A DNA stretch of 64,000 nucleotides. It comes from Oceanobacillus sp. Castelsardo. Its GTDB lineage: Bacteria > Bacillota > Bacilli > Bacillales > Amphibacillaceae. Under the pieces are notes generated by a model. That model ran no database searches and was not told the origin of the DNA. It saw only the letters and a program-made list of their open reading frames with translations. The DNA lies in NCBI RefSeq assembly GCF_001659985.1, contig NZ_LYCS01000002.1:469849-533848 (forward strand), in the 5' to 3' direction. Numbering within the stretch: the first letter of the stretch is position 1; each line of letters begins with the position of its first letter. Position numbers and translations under genes: made by a program. Of the stretch, positions 16,684 through 25,340 are shown piece by piece.

Positions 16684-18378
16684 ATGAAAAATCTACTTAA
16701 ATTTAAAAGTGTTCGTACAAAGATTGTATTTGGTTTTTCTATCGTTATCGTTCTTACACTTTTATCAAGCGTTCTAAATACTAACTCTATTATAAAGTCC
16801 AATAAGAAAGTTGAAAACTTAATCGATAATGAATTAGAGCTTTTATTATTGGATGAGCAGTTATCAGGAAATATGGCTAATCGAACTGGTTTAATTCGGG
16901 GTTACTTATTATATGGTGAGCAAGATTATATGGATAGGTTCCAAAACGGAACAAACAAAAGTACCGAATTAATAAATCAAGCTCGTGAACTAAGTGATTC
17001 CGAAAAATTGGATGAATTAGTAAATGAAAAAGTAGAATGGGAACAATTAGCAGATAAAGTTTTCTTAGAATATAGTAAAGGGAACAAAGAAGAAGCATTA
17101 GAAATAATGAAAACAACGGTAAATCCGCTAAGTAGACAATTAATGGACGGTTTTGATGAATTAGCAATAGAGAGAGAAGAAAAAATTGTAAAATTAGGAA
17201 ATACCGTTCAAGAAAATGGTAAGCGAATTGTTACTACAGGTATCATTACGGCTATTATCGTACTTTTACTAGGGATAATAACAGCCTTGATTACATCTAA
17301 ATCAATTGTGGACCCAATCAAAATCGTAATGGAAAAAATGAAAGAAATCGCAATGGGTAATTTAAATAATGAAGCAATACATACTGATTCTAGAGATGAG
17401 CTTGGACAGCTTATTAACGCCACTAATGATATGAATAATAGTATGCGCAATATCATGTTAACAATTAGTGAGGTTACAGCTACTGTTTCTTCTCATAGCG
17501 AAGAACTAACACAATCAGCAAATGAAGTACGTTCTGGAACCGAACAAATTTCTACTACTATGGAGGAATTAGCTTCTGGTTCCGAATCACAAGCAAATAT
17601 GACGACGGATTTATCATCTATGATGAAAGATTATACGGAAAAAATCGAACAAACAACAGAAAATACAGAGCGAGCAACGAATGAATCCAATCAAGTGCTT
17701 GTATTGGCGAACGAAGGAACAGATTTAATGAATTCTTCTATGAGTCAAATGGAAAATATTGATTCAATCGTTCAGGATTCTGTGAAGAAAGTTCAAGGTC
17801 TCGACGAACAATCACGTGAAATCTCAAAATTAGTTGTCGTTATTCGAGATATTGCAGACCAAACGAATTTACTAGCTTTAAATGCAGCCATTGAAGCGGC
17901 ACGTGCCGGTGAACAAGGTAGAGGTTTTGCCGTTGTGGCAGATGAAGTGAGAAAACTAGCAGAACAAGTTGGACATTCTGTATCCGATATTTCTAATATT
18001 GTTGGATCCATTCAAAATGAAATTAATCAAGTAACTACTTCCTTAAACAATGGATACCAAGAAGTGGAGTTAGGTACAAATCAAATCCGCTTAACAAATG
18101 AGAAATTCAATACAATCCAACATTCTATTTCAGAAGCAGTGAACAGCATTAATTTCATTAATACGAACATGTCAGACATTGCGGCGAGTAACCAGGAAAT
18201 GAACAGTTCCATTTATGAAATTGCCGCTATCTCGGAACAATCTGCAGCCGGTATTGAAGAAACCTCTGCTTCATCTCAACAAACAAGTAGTGCGATGGAA
18301 GAAGTCGCAGGAAGTGCTAATGAATTAGCTAGATTAGCTGAAGATTTAAATGGATTGGTACGTAATTTTAAATTATAA
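16684..18378 (+). CDS. Methyl-accepting chemotaxis protein
   Basis: 564 residues. Two membrane segments (about 15-35 and 185-210) flank an extracellular four-helix bundle sensor, followed by a HAMP domain and a long cytoplasmic signalling coiled coil. The conserved tip contains [23 protein letters not shown] at 16684 after GAGGTG; an upstream GTG at 16675 lies within the ribosome binding site. No CheR-tethering pentapeptide is seen at the C-terminus. It probably signals to CheA encoded elsewhere. Confidence 0.93.
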   Translation: MKNLLKFKSVRTKIVFGFSIVIVLTLLSSVLNTNSIIKSNKKVENLIDNELELLLLDEQLSGNMANRTGLIRGYLLYGEQDYMDRFQNGTNKSTELINQARELSDSEKLDELVNEKVEWEQLADKVFLEYSKGNKEEALEIMKTTVNPLSRQLMDGFDELAIEREEKIVKLGNTVQENGKRIVTTGIITAIIVLLLGIITALITSKSIVDPIKIVMEKMKEIAMGNLNNEAIHTDSRDELGQLINATNDMNNSMRNIMLTISEVTATVSSHSEELTQSANEVRSGTEQISTTMEELASGSESQANMTTDLSSMMKDYTEKIEQTTENTERATNESNQVLVLANEGTDLMNSSMSQMENIDSIVQDSVKKVQGLDEQSREISKLVVVIRDIADQTNLLALNAAIEAARAGEQGRGFAVVADEVRKLAEQVGHSVSDISNIVGSIQNEINQVTTSLNNGYQEVELGTNQIRLTNEKFNTIQHSISEAVNSINFINTNMSDIAASNQEMNSSIYEIAAISEQSAAGIEETSASSQQTSSAMEEVAGSANELARLAEDLNGLVRNFKL

Positions 18379-18415
18379 AGAAGACTTGGTACAGGTGGAG
18401 TTTTAGTAACGCCGT
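18379..18415 (+). repeat. Truncated copy of the AAGAAGACTTG...GGTGGAGTTTTA repeat
   Basis: The sequence after the receptor stop matches the start of the repeat at 23493-23571 (AAGAAGACTTG, then CAGGTGGAGTTTTA) and then joins GTAACGCC directly, missing the inner hairpin arms. It looks like a deletion derivative of the same element. Confidence 0.45.
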
Positions 18416-18428
18416 GTAGATAAAAGTG

Positions 18429-18461
18429 AAGGATAGTTCAGAGCATGAACTATCCTTTTCT
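18429..18461. terminator. Terminator between chemoreceptor and EAL gene
   Basis: AAGGATAGTTCA (18429-18440) pairs with TGAACTATCCTT (18446-18457), followed by TTCTG. It sits between convergent genes. Confidence 0.75.
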
Positions 18462-18482
18462 GTATTCTCGTTAGTCTATCTT

Positions 18483-19211
18483 CTAATCACAGTCTACCTT
18501 TAATGGCTTTGGCCTACCTAGATAATAACCTTGTCCAAATAGGATTCCTAACCTTTTAATGATATTTAATTCTTTTACATTCTCTACCCCTTCCTGAATT
18601 AAATACGTATTCATGCTTTCACAATAATTTACGAAGGATTTTAACATTTCTTGTTTGGATTCATTCGTTGAAATTTGCTCCACAAAATATTTATCTATCT
18701 TTACAATTTGTGGAGTTAAATCAACAAGGGCTCTCATGGATGCTGTTCCCTGACCGAAATCATCAATTGCGATGAAATAGCCCCGTTTCTTACACTCCAA
18801 TACGTTGGATTGAAAGGATTTCATATCAACCACCACGTCACATTCATTTAACTCCAGAATAATCTGCTCTTTCCTTAACTTTGCTTCTAGTATGATTTTA
18901 TCTAAAATTTCTAGAAAATCAGGCTGCATTATAGTAGAAGGAAAAATATTAAGAAAAAGCTTGATTTTGTCTGTCATCACTTCTGAATGAACGAGTGTAT
19001 AAATGGCCTTCTTTATATTTTTTAATTCTAATTCATACAGTTGATTATTCTTTTTTGCGGCTTGAAATGCTTCTTGAGGATTGGAAAACAAGCTCGAACG
19101 AAACAACGCCTCATAACCAACAACTTGCTCTGTATTTATGTTATATAATGGTTGAAAAAAATGATAGAATTCCTCCTGTTTAATTAACTCATCAATATTA
19201 TTAACTGTCAT
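18483..19211 (-). CDS. EAL-domain cyclic-di-GMP phosphodiesterase
   Basis: 242 residues, a stand-alone EAL domain. Signature residues for catalysis are present: Glu34 in YEALFR, Asn88 in LFLNIFP, Glu120 in LELNE, Asp150/Asp151 in IDDFGQG, Lys171 in VKID, Glu207 in QEGVE and Gln227 in GQGYYLGRP. Hydrolysis of c-di-GMP in the cytosol is therefore likely. No sensor domain or membrane segment. Its place beside a chemotaxis unit fits a role in the motile-sessile switch, which is inference. Confidence 0.88.
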   Translation of the reverse strand: MTVNNIDELIKQEEFYHFFQPLYNINTEQVVGYEALFRSSLFSNPQEAFQAAKKNNQLYELELKNIKKAIYTLVHSEVMTDKIKLFLNIFPSTIMQPDFLEILDKIILEAKLRKEQIILELNECDVVVDMKSFQSNVLECKKRGYFIAIDDFGQGTASMRALVDLTPQIVKIDKYFVEQISTNESKQEMLKSFVNYCESMNTYLIQEGVENVKELNIIKRLGILFGQGYYLGRPKPLKVDCD

Positions 19212-19909
19212 TTATTTATCTCCTTTACAAATTCTCAATAAATAAAATAGCGAATGGATAACTGGTAATACTTTGCTCTCATATAGATTGAAAAATATAA
19301 TCTATCCAATACTATATTCACAGTTAAAATAACGAGGTAAACACAATATAATTACAAGTGCAGACAGGAAATTTGTCATTAGAGGGTGTTTAAGAACAAA
19401 TTAAAATATCTGTTTCAGGTAGAAAAATAAAAAATTCTAGCTTTGAGGGGGAAATTGTATGGAATAAAACGGAGTTATCAGATAGTAGATACATTTAGGA
19501 ACAGACCAAAGTTACTAACAATTGAGACGGTATCTTCTATTATGATTGGCCTTTGGCAAATAATCAAGGCAAAATTGAACAAAGTGAATTATCTTTATAA
19601 GATTGCTAACTGTTGGACAAAATGAAGTTTATTCAATCCTGTTGATATTACTGTTACTCGAGGAAAACGATTAGGAAAGGGCTGATGCATAATGGTATAG
19701 ATTTCTTTAGTTTTCGCAGGGTTATGTGAAATATTTGGTGTAAGCAATAGGTCTAAAAACTTATTTCATAACTTTCGTGATTAAAGGCAGATATCCGACT
19801 TTTGAACTTTTAGTGTAGCATTTTTCTCATCAAATTCTAATCTTCCTCTCACCTCTCTATAAACTTAACTGGATATAGTGTAGATAAGATATTACAAGGA
19901 GGAAGAAGA
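19212..19909. other. ~700-bp region without an intact gene
   Basis: Open frames here are short and lack good starts. The only protein-like piece is a possible SMR remnant at 19692-19748. The region may be decayed coding sequence. The promoter of the PepSY gene presumably lies near 19860-19895. Confidence 0.5.
19692..19748 (+). pseudogene. Possible remnant of a small multidrug resistance (SMR) gene
   Basis: Behind AAAGGG, an ATG opens a frame reading MV-stop-ISLVFAGLCEIFGV. This resembles the first helix of SMR transporters (typically M-x-W-I-x-L-x-x-A-G-x-x-E) with the Trp codon changed to TAG. Homology is lost afterwards. Weak evidence from a short stretch. Confidence 0.25.
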
Positions 19910-20494
19910 ATGAACAAAATGTTAGTAACTGGAATTGTAACGGCAGGAATTTTATTAGGTGGTTCAACAATAGTAGGAGCAGCTATGAATGATAATAATG
20001 AGGTAATTGTGAAAGATGAGGCTATTAAGTCAGAAGAAGTTGCGCAGTCAAAGAATGTTGCATCAGCGAAGGATTTTCTTTCAGTAGAAAAGGCTAAAGA
20101 AATTGCTTTATCCGAACAAAATGGCCGTATCGATAGTATCGATTTAGAAATGGATGATGATGGGTATTCTTATTATGAAGTAGAAATTGAAAACGGTGAT
20201 GCAGAATATGACATCTACATCGAAGCTTATACTGGAGAAGTATTACATGTAGAGAAAGATGATCACGATGATATTGATTATAAACACAACAAAGCTCTAG
20301 AAAACATCATTTCTATTGAAGAGGCTAAGAAAATCGCGGTAGAAAAAGTCGGCGGTAAAGTATTCAAAATAGAATTAGATGAAGACGACAATCGTTATGA
20401 ATACGAAATCGAACTAAAAACAAATAATGGCGAAGTGGATATGACAATAGATGCTGTTACAGGGAAAATATTAGAACAAGAACTAGATGATTAA
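19910..20494 (+). CDS. Secreted PepSY-domain protein
   Basis: 194 residues. A signal-type N-terminus (MLVTGIVTAGILLGGSTIVG) is followed by two PepSY repeats: about 58-110 with VEKAKEIALSE and YIEAYTGEVL, and about 130-190 with IEEAKKIAVEK and TIDAVTGKIL. It is strongly acidic. PepSY proteins are extracytoplasmic and thought to modulate proteases or bind cell-wall components. CAAGGAGG lies upstream of the ATG. Monocistronic. Confidence 0.85.
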   Translation: MNKMLVTGIVTAGILLGGSTIVGAAMNDNNEVIVKDEAIKSEEVAQSKNVASAKDFLSVEKAKEIALSEQNGRIDSIDLEMDDDGYSYYEVEIENGDAEYDIYIEAYTGEVLHVEKDDHDDIDYKHNKALENIISIEEAKKIAVEKVGGKVFKIELDEDDNRYEYEIELKTNNGEVDMTIDAVTGKILEQELDD

Positions 20495-20822
20495 AATAGA
20501 AAAGTTTCACGGGATTTTCACAACAAAAATCACATTATGAATGAAGGCTTAGAGAATTTTATCTCTAAGCCTTCATTGTATGGGCGATTACTACCATACT
20601 TGCGTTTGAAACCTAGCCTTCCTTTTTCTCAACGCGCTATTCATTGCTATTGGAAAACCGGACTATATCGGTTATTTTTCTATTGCATGATTGAAAGTGA
20701 TTTTACACACACTAAGTTAGAAAACTTGGCATTCGCCAAGCCTTTGGGCGAATGACTTAGTTGCACTTATGCAGACGGGAAGGAATTTATACTTTCCTTA
20801 CTGCCAAAAAAGGAGGATGATC
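20495..20822 (+). other. Intergenic region with hairpin and leader element
   Basis: 328 bp: a 14-bp stem at 20542-20575 (TGAAGGCTTAGAGA and complement, no clear T tract), then a structured leader at 20709-20818 before the 32-residue gene. No credible gene otherwise. Confidence 0.5.
20709..20818 (+). promoter_or_regulatory. Structured leader of the 32-aa gene (CACTTATGCAG...CTGCC type)
   Basis: ACTAAGT (from 20710) can pair with ACTTAGT (from 20754). Inside, CTTGGC/GCCAAG and CATTCGCC/GGGCGAATG are competing hairpins. Then CACTTATGCAG, the stem AAGGAA/TTTCCTT and CTGCCAAAAAAGGAGG reach the ribosome binding site. The last block is shared with 16220-16297. Alternative pairings suggest a cis-regulatory RNA, but no known riboswitch core was recognised. 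Confidence 0.4.
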
Positions 20823-20921
20823 ATGAGTACAAATAAAGACAAAAAGAAAAAAAATAAAAGTAAAGAAGAATTAAATGCCATGAAAGGCGGAAAAGAAAGA
20901 CATCGACGAAATAGATCTTAA
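20823..20921 (+). CDS. Small basic protein of unknown function (32 aa)
   Basis: 32 residues, MSTNKDKKKKNKSKEEL followed by NAMKGGKERHRRNRS; 15 of 32 residues are Lys or Arg. A very strong AAAAAAGGAGG precedes the ATG and a terminator follows. I do not recognise a family. The high charge suggests nucleic-acid binding or a disordered peptide. The unusual structured leader upstream makes regulated expression plausible. Confidence 0.6.
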   Translation: MSTNKDKKKKNKSKEELNAMKGGKERHRRNRS

Positions 20922-20931
20922 GAAAAACATA

Positions 20932-20960
20932 GGGGGCAGAAGGTTGCCCCTTTTATTTTA
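20932..20960 (+). terminator. Terminator after the 32-aa gene
   Basis: GGGGCA (20933-20938) pairs with TGCCCC (20945-20950), followed by TTTTATTTTA. Confidence 0.75.
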
Positions 20961-20971
20961 AAGTTGAATTA

Positions 20972-21874
20972 TTATAAATTAAAAATAATCCCCATAAGAG
21001 AATAGATAATGACCGTTGAAAAAAGAATGGTCATATGAATTAAAGAATAAATAAACATGGATTTAGCCCATTTCTCTGAATCCATCTTCTTGTAACCAAC
21101 TATACTTAAAAGAAGCCAAACAACACTCAAAAGAAGCGCCACTAACATAAGTCCCATACTTAAGGAACTAAAAAGAAAACTTATTGCAATTAATACAATT
21201 AAATAAATGTTCGTTTGTATATATGTCCTCTTAATCCCTTTTACCACTGGCAACATAGGTACCTTTGCAGCCTTATATTCGTTATGTCTTCGAATAGCTA
21301 TGGAATAAAAATGCGGCATTTGCCAAATAACGGCGATGATAAATAGACCAAGGGCCGCTGGATGTGTAATGTCTGGATAAATAGCAGCCCACCCAATTAG
21401 GGGCGGCATTGCTCCAGAAATACTTCCAATCTCCGTATTGAAAACCGTCCTTCTTTTACTCCACATCGTATATGGGACAACATAAAAGAATAAACCTAAA
21501 AACCCAAGAAGAGCCGCTAATGGAGTAGTTAATGCAAGAGATATGATTCCGAAAATAGACATGAAAATAGCAAGCCATAGTACTGTTTTAGGATTTATTT
21601 CTCCCGTTACAGTAGGTCTAATTTTAGTTCTCTCCATGATTGTATCTATGTCTCGATCATACAAATTATTAAAAGCCCCTGCTGCTCCTATAACTAATAT
21701 AGTACCAATAAAAGCAAATATAATTTCAGGCCATTTCTCAAAAATACTGATTTGATAGGTATATAATGACAATGTCAATCCTGCAAACATTGGAATCAAA
21801 TTTGATTTGATGATTCCTGTTTTAATAGTTTGAGCCAAAATTTTTGACAAAGGCAGATTTTCTACCTTCCCCAT
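20972..21874 (-). CDS. ctaB: Protoheme IX farnesyltransferase (heme O synthase)
   Basis: 300 residues with about eight or nine membrane segments. It adds a farnesyl group to heme b to make heme O for terminal oxidases. UbiA-family signatures: NNLYDRDIDTIMERTKIRP (about 69-87, Mg-diphosphate site) and the second Asp/His-containing loop WQMPHFYSIAIRRHNEY. GGAAGTG precedes the ATG. In Bacillus ctaB usually lies with ctaA and the cta oxidase operon; here it stands alone and could be a second copy. Confidence 0.93.
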   Translation of the reverse strand: MGKVENLPLSKILAQTIKTGIIKSNLIPMFAGLTLSLYTYQISIFEKWPEIIFAFIGTILVIGAAGAFNNLYDRDIDTIMERTKIRPTVTGEINPKTVLWLAIFMSIFGIISLALTTPLAALLGFLGLFFYVVPYTMWSKRRTVFNTEIGSISGAMPPLIGWAAIYPDITHPAALGLFIIAVIWQMPHFYSIAIRRHNEYKAAKVPMLPVVKGIKRTYIQTNIYLIVLIAISFLFSSLSMGLMLVALLLSVVWLLLSIVGYKKMDSEKWAKSMFIYSLIHMTILFSTVIIYSLMGIIFNL

Positions 21875-22119
21875 CTATGTTCACTTCCTTTTTTCTGGAT
21901 GATTTCTTACTTCATCAAATAAAAGATGATAAAACTAAGCAGAATTAATATACCATATTGTATTTGTTAAAGTCATTGATTTTCCCACTTTATCTGAATT
22001 ATGTCGTCTTCTATCTTCACACTTTTTTCACTATTACTTTTGTGGTTGTCTCTCGCAAATATGTAACTTTTCCTATATTATTTTAAGTAGAGTAGCTTTT
22101 ACAAAAATCGGAGTGACCT

Positions 22120-23298
22120 ATGATGAATACAAATAAAGCATTACCAATCTTGTTTGCTGTCATGTTTCTCGTAATGGTTGGTTTCGGAATTATTATCCCT
22201 GTCCTCCCCTTCTATGCGGAAGAACTGGGTGCATCGCCAACTGAATTAGGGTTATTAATGGCAGTTTATTCACTTATGCAATTGATTTTTGCTCCTATGT
22301 GGGGCAAGGTTTCTGACCGAATTGGGCGCAAACCCGTCATTATGATTGGAACATTAGGATTAGCTCTTTCGTTTTTCTTAATGGCAATTTCCTCACAATT
22401 ATGGATGCTATTCGTAGCAAGAATTATAGGTGGGGTTTTATCTTCTGCCAATATGCCGACTGTCATGGCATATGCAGCAGATATCACATCTGAAGAAGAT
22501 CGTGGAAAAGGAATGGGAATTGTTGGTGCTGCAATTGGACTAGGATTCATATTTGGTCCTGCAGTCGGCGGTATTTTCTCAAAATCAAGTTTAAGTACAC
22601 CTTTTTTCTTAGCAGGAATCTTTTCTCTGTTCACTTTCTTCATGGTAATGTTCATTTTAAAAGAATCCTTATCTGTTGAAAACAGAAGAAAAAAATCCCC
22701 TGGAAAATCTGGAGGCTTATTAATAACGTTAAGTGGCCCAACATCTATCATGTATTTCCTATCATTCTTCGTTACCCTTTCTTTAGCTGGGTTAGAAGCA
22801 ACTTTTGCCTACTTTGCTGCAGAAAAGGCTGATCTTGGTACAACGGAACTAGGGTATATTTTCATGATAATGGGGCTAGGTAGTGCCATTGTACAAGGTG
22901 GTATGGTTGGCGGATTAATTAAACGATTTGGGGAAGGTTTTGTTATTCAAATAGGAATCTTTGTTTCTGCCATTGGTTTTTTACTTATTTTATTTACCGA
23001 AAACTTTGTAACAGCAGCTATTTATTTAACTATCTTTGGTTTAGGAAATGGAGTCATCCGTCCAGCCGTTTCTTCTTTACTGACGAAGCGTTCTAGGAAT
23101 GGACACGGCGGTGTAACAGGGATGATTTCGTCTTTCGATTCACTTGGTAGAATCATTGGTCCACCATTAGGCGGCTGGTTATTCTCGATTTCTATTGGAT
23201 TACCCTATGTTTCCGGTATTTTACTATCGATTATTGCGTTTGTACTGTTTCGAGTATTTTCTGCATCAAAGTCGAAAGGGATTAGTCGTGGGAATTAG
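22120..23298 (+). CDS. MFS drug-efflux transporter (TetA-like, DHA1 family)
   Basis: 392 residues, 12 predicted membrane segments. DHA1 motif A appears as GKVSDRIGRKPVIM (about 62-75), and motif C as GPAVGGIFSK in segment 5. The N-terminus MVGFGIIIPVLPFYAEELG is typical of TetA/YkuC-like exporters. GGAG lies six bases before the first ATG. Substrates probably include small drugs; specificity cannot be stated. No adjacent regulator. Confidence 0.87.
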   Translation: MMNTNKALPILFAVMFLVMVGFGIIIPVLPFYAEELGASPTELGLLMAVYSLMQLIFAPMWGKVSDRIGRKPVIMIGTLGLALSFFLMAISSQLWMLFVARIIGGVLSSANMPTVMAYAADITSEEDRGKGMGIVGAAIGLGFIFGPAVGGIFSKSSLSTPFFLAGIFSLFTFFMVMFILKESLSVENRRKKSPGKSGGLLITLSGPTSIMYFLSFFVTLSLAGLEATFAYFAAEKADLGTTELGYIFMIMGLGSAIVQGGMVGGLIKRFGEGFVIQIGIFVSAIGFLLILFTENFVTAAIYLTIFGLGNGVIRPAVSSLLTKRSRNGHGGVTGMISSFDSLGRIIGPPLGGWLFSISIGLPYVSGILLSIIAFVLFRVFSASKSKGISRGN

Positions 23299-23347
23299 GG
23301 GTTGAATCTTATGGTGTAGAGTGGTTGATATTTGGATTTTGGAACGG

Positions 23348-23473
23348 ATATCAGTATTCAAACTTAAATATCCAGCATTCAAACCCAGATATCAGCATGC
23401 AAACTCAGATATCAGCATTCAAACTCAGATATCAGCATGAAAACCCAGATATCAGCATTCAAACTCAGATATC
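23348..23473. repeat. 20-bp tandem repeat, six copies
   Basis: The unit ATATCAGCATTCAAACTCAG recurs with ATATC at 23348, 23368, 23389, 23409, 23429, 23449 and 23469; all spacings are 20 or 21 bp. There are no unique spacers, so it is not a CRISPR array. Confidence 0.9.
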
Positions 23474-23492
23474 GTACAGTAATTAAGATTAA

Positions 23493-23571
23493 TAAAGAAG
23501 ACTTGATTCAGGTGGAGTTTTACGCCACCTGAATCTTAGTCGCCCTTATTTCGAAGCTTGGCGTTACTAAA
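23493..23571 (+). repeat. Two-hairpin repeat before the 43-aa gene
   Basis: A perfect 11-bp hairpin GATTCAGGTGG/CCACCTGAATC (23505-23515 with 23525-23535) is followed by a second, TTAGTCGCC with GGCGTTACTAA. A truncated relative occurs at 18379-18415. The ribosome binding site of the next gene follows 15 bp later. Confidence 0.6.
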
Positions 23572-23597
23572 ATCAAAAAATAACCGGAGGAAACATC

Positions 23598-23729
23598 ATG
23601 AATAAGTGGATTATAACTTGTGCAATGGGTATTTTAACTATATTACTTTATCTTGACCTTCGTTTCCAAGGTCAAATTTATAAATGTTTACCTGAAAAAT
23701 GGAAACAACGTATTTCTACTTTGGTTTGA
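23598..23729 (+). CDS. Small protein of unknown function (43 aa)
   Basis: 43 residues. An N-terminal hydrophobic stretch (WIITCAMGILTILLYL, about 4-19) is followed by a polar, basic tail with two Cys in total. CCGGAGG lies upstream of the ATG with good spacing. It may be a single-pass membrane peptide with a cytoplasmic tail. No family recognised. The terminator of the convergent GTPase gene begins just after its stop. Confidence 0.55.
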   Translation: MNKWIITCAMGILTILLYLDLRFQGQIYKCLPEKWKQRISTLV

Positions 23730-23735
23730 AGAGAT

Positions 23736-23773
23736 GAAAAAGGGAATCTTACTTGAATTTAAGATTTCCCCTT
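23736..23773 (-). terminator. Terminator overlapping the GTPase stop codon
   Basis: AAGGGAATCTTA (23740-23751) pairs with TAAGATTTCCCCTT (23760-23773) with one bulge; TTTTTC follows on the minus strand. The arm contains the gene's TAA. Confidence 0.75.
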
Positions 23774-24883
23774 ATTCCTCTTCAACTCTTTTTCATATTG
23801 TTCCCGCACCATTTCCGCAATATCGGTTTCAGACATCGATTCAATATCCGTTTGATAACTTAACTTTTCACAAACTTTTATATATGCAAATGCCAAGCTA
23901 GTTGTAATAGTGGAGGCAACCGCACCATTAATGAGCCCACCTGCCACTGTACCTACACCAGGAATAAACTTAAGTAACTGTCCGACCAATGCCCTTCCAG
24001 TAAGAGTCGCAACACTTGTCCCAGCCAATGCGGTAACAATTGTTTGTATTAGAGAACGTGATCGTGGAAAACCAAAAATATTAGTGATTTTTGTAATTAA
24101 GGTGACCTGTATCCCAGACAAAACTACAGCATCGGAAAACGGAATTGGGGTGAACCCGGCCCCAAACGAACTAGCAATGAAACCGGTCGACCACTTTTTT
24201 GCTTCTTTTACCTTCAAATCAATATTTGTTTTTTGCGCGTTAACAAAAGCCCTTTTCGTTGCATCTGGTAAGGCATCGAAAGTGACATCAACAAGGTTGT
24301 TTAGTCCATAAGCAGGAATTTCTATATTATTGATAATTCTTTTAGGAGCTGCTAGCAGGCGTACAATACTTTTTACTGGTAATTCCATTTTCTTTAATTG
24401 TTCATAAAAAGAGATATCATCACTAAAGCATTGTGTAAGTACAAGTACCACAGGCATTTTCTTGGAGAATAGCTCAATCCATTCGATTTCTTCCTTTTCA
24501 ATCCGATACGATTCATAGGTGATACAATACCACATGAGATGAATATGGTCATTTATATCTTTACTTTTTTCCCGCTTCTCAATTTCGCTTACAATTTCAT
24601 TCCGTACTTCTTTTCTAGCAATTTCAGTGAGCTCTAACCCTTTCGTATCAAATAAAGTGACAGGAACTGAATCCTTAGAAATTCTTTGTAAATGTTGTGT
24701 GACAGGCTTACCAGTACCTGTTTCGACCATCTTTTCCCGAAAAATAGCATTAATGAGTGTACTTTTACCAACACCCGTTTTTCCCGCTATCATGATGTTT
24801 GGCTTCACCATACTGTTATAGTCCGATTCCAGTTCTTTTACAATATCCTTCATATTAAAATTCATACCCGATGATTTTTTCAT
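23759..24883 (-). CDS. GTPase with C-terminal DUF697-type membrane domain
   Basis: 374 residues. An Era-like G domain (about 25-200): G1 loop GKTGVGKST at 34-42, G3 DTKGLE at about 79. The expected G4 NKxD is replaced by LVLTQCFSDD, as in some dynamin-like or IRG-type GTPases. The C-terminal half (about 230-345) is Gly/Ala/Thr-rich with hydrophobic stretches resembling DUF697 (GFTPIPFSDAVVLSGIQ; FIPGVGTVAGG). GGGGAG precedes the ATG. Role unknown; membrane remodelling or stress response has been proposed for relatives. Confidence 0.82.
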   Translation of the reverse strand: MKKSSGMNFNMKDIVKELESDYNSMVKPNIMIAGKTGVGKSTLINAIFREKMVETGTGKPVTQHLQRISKDSVPVTLFDTKGLELTEIARKEVRNEIVSEIEKREKSKDINDHIHLMWYCITYESYRIEKEEIEWIELFSKKMPVVLVLTQCFSDDISFYEQLKKMELPVKSIVRLLAAPKRIINNIEIPAYGLNNLVDVTFDALPDATKRAFVNAQKTNIDLKVKEAKKWSTGFIASSFGAGFTPIPFSDAVVLSGIQVTLITKITNIFGFPRSRSLIQTIVTALAGTSVATLTGRALVGQLLKFIPGVGTVAGGLINGAVASTITTSLAFAYIKVCEKLSYQTDIESMSETDIAEMVREQYEKELKRNKGKS

Positions 24884-25038
24884 TTTCTTCTCCCCTTAAA
24901 ATACCTATTTACTGCTAAAATAAAACGGACTTTTATCTTATTATACCCCAACAACCATAACCACTACTCTTCTGCTGGTTTAAAAATAAAAAAGCAGGGT
25001 AAATTAAAACTAAATTTACTAAAAAGGATGTTGACGCG

Positions 25039-25287
25039 ATGGGATTAATTTGGAGTTTAATTGTAGGGGGAATTCTTGGTTGGATTGCAAGTCTCATTGT
25101 TGGCAAAGACATACCTGGTGGAATTATAGGTAATATCATTGCTGGTTTTATCGGGGCATGGTTAGGTTCTCTCATACTAGGAGATTGGGGACCTGAAATA
25201 GGAGACTTTTATATCATACCTGCACTTATTGGTGCGATTGTTCTTATTTTCATTGTCAGTCTAATTATGAAAGCTGCAAGAAAGTAA
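25039..25287 (+). CDS. GlsB/YeaQ/YmgE-family membrane protein
   Basis: 82 residues with three membrane segments and the family motif GGILGWIASLIVGKD...GGIIGNIIAGFIGAWLG. GlsB-type proteins anchor Asp23 stress proteins in Gram-positives. No asp23-type gene is adjacent. AAAGGATG lies upstream of the ATG. Monocistronic, with a terminator shared with the convergent 54-residue gene. Confidence 0.9.
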   Translation: MGLIWSLIVGGILGWIASLIVGKDIPGGIIGNIIAGFIGAWLGSLILGDWGPEIGDFYIIPALIGAIVLIFIVSLIMKAARK

Positions 25288-25295
25288 TTTAAATA

Positions 25296-25338
25296 AAAAA
25301 CGGTAATGTGGCAACTTTTCTTCCCATTACCGTTTTTA
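25296..25338. terminator. Bidirectional terminator
   Basis: AAAAACGGTAATG (25296-25308) pairs with CATTACCGTTTTT (25325-25337), between convergent genes. Confidence 0.85.
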
Positions 25339-25340
25339 TA

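Noticed and set aside
19443..19625. 60-codon plus-strand frame
   Set aside because: It would start with TTG without a good site and shows no recognisable domain; more likely decayed or non-coding sequence.
23348..23473. Short regular repeats suggesting a CRISPR array
   Set aside because: The 20-bp units follow each other without unique spacers and no cas genes are near.
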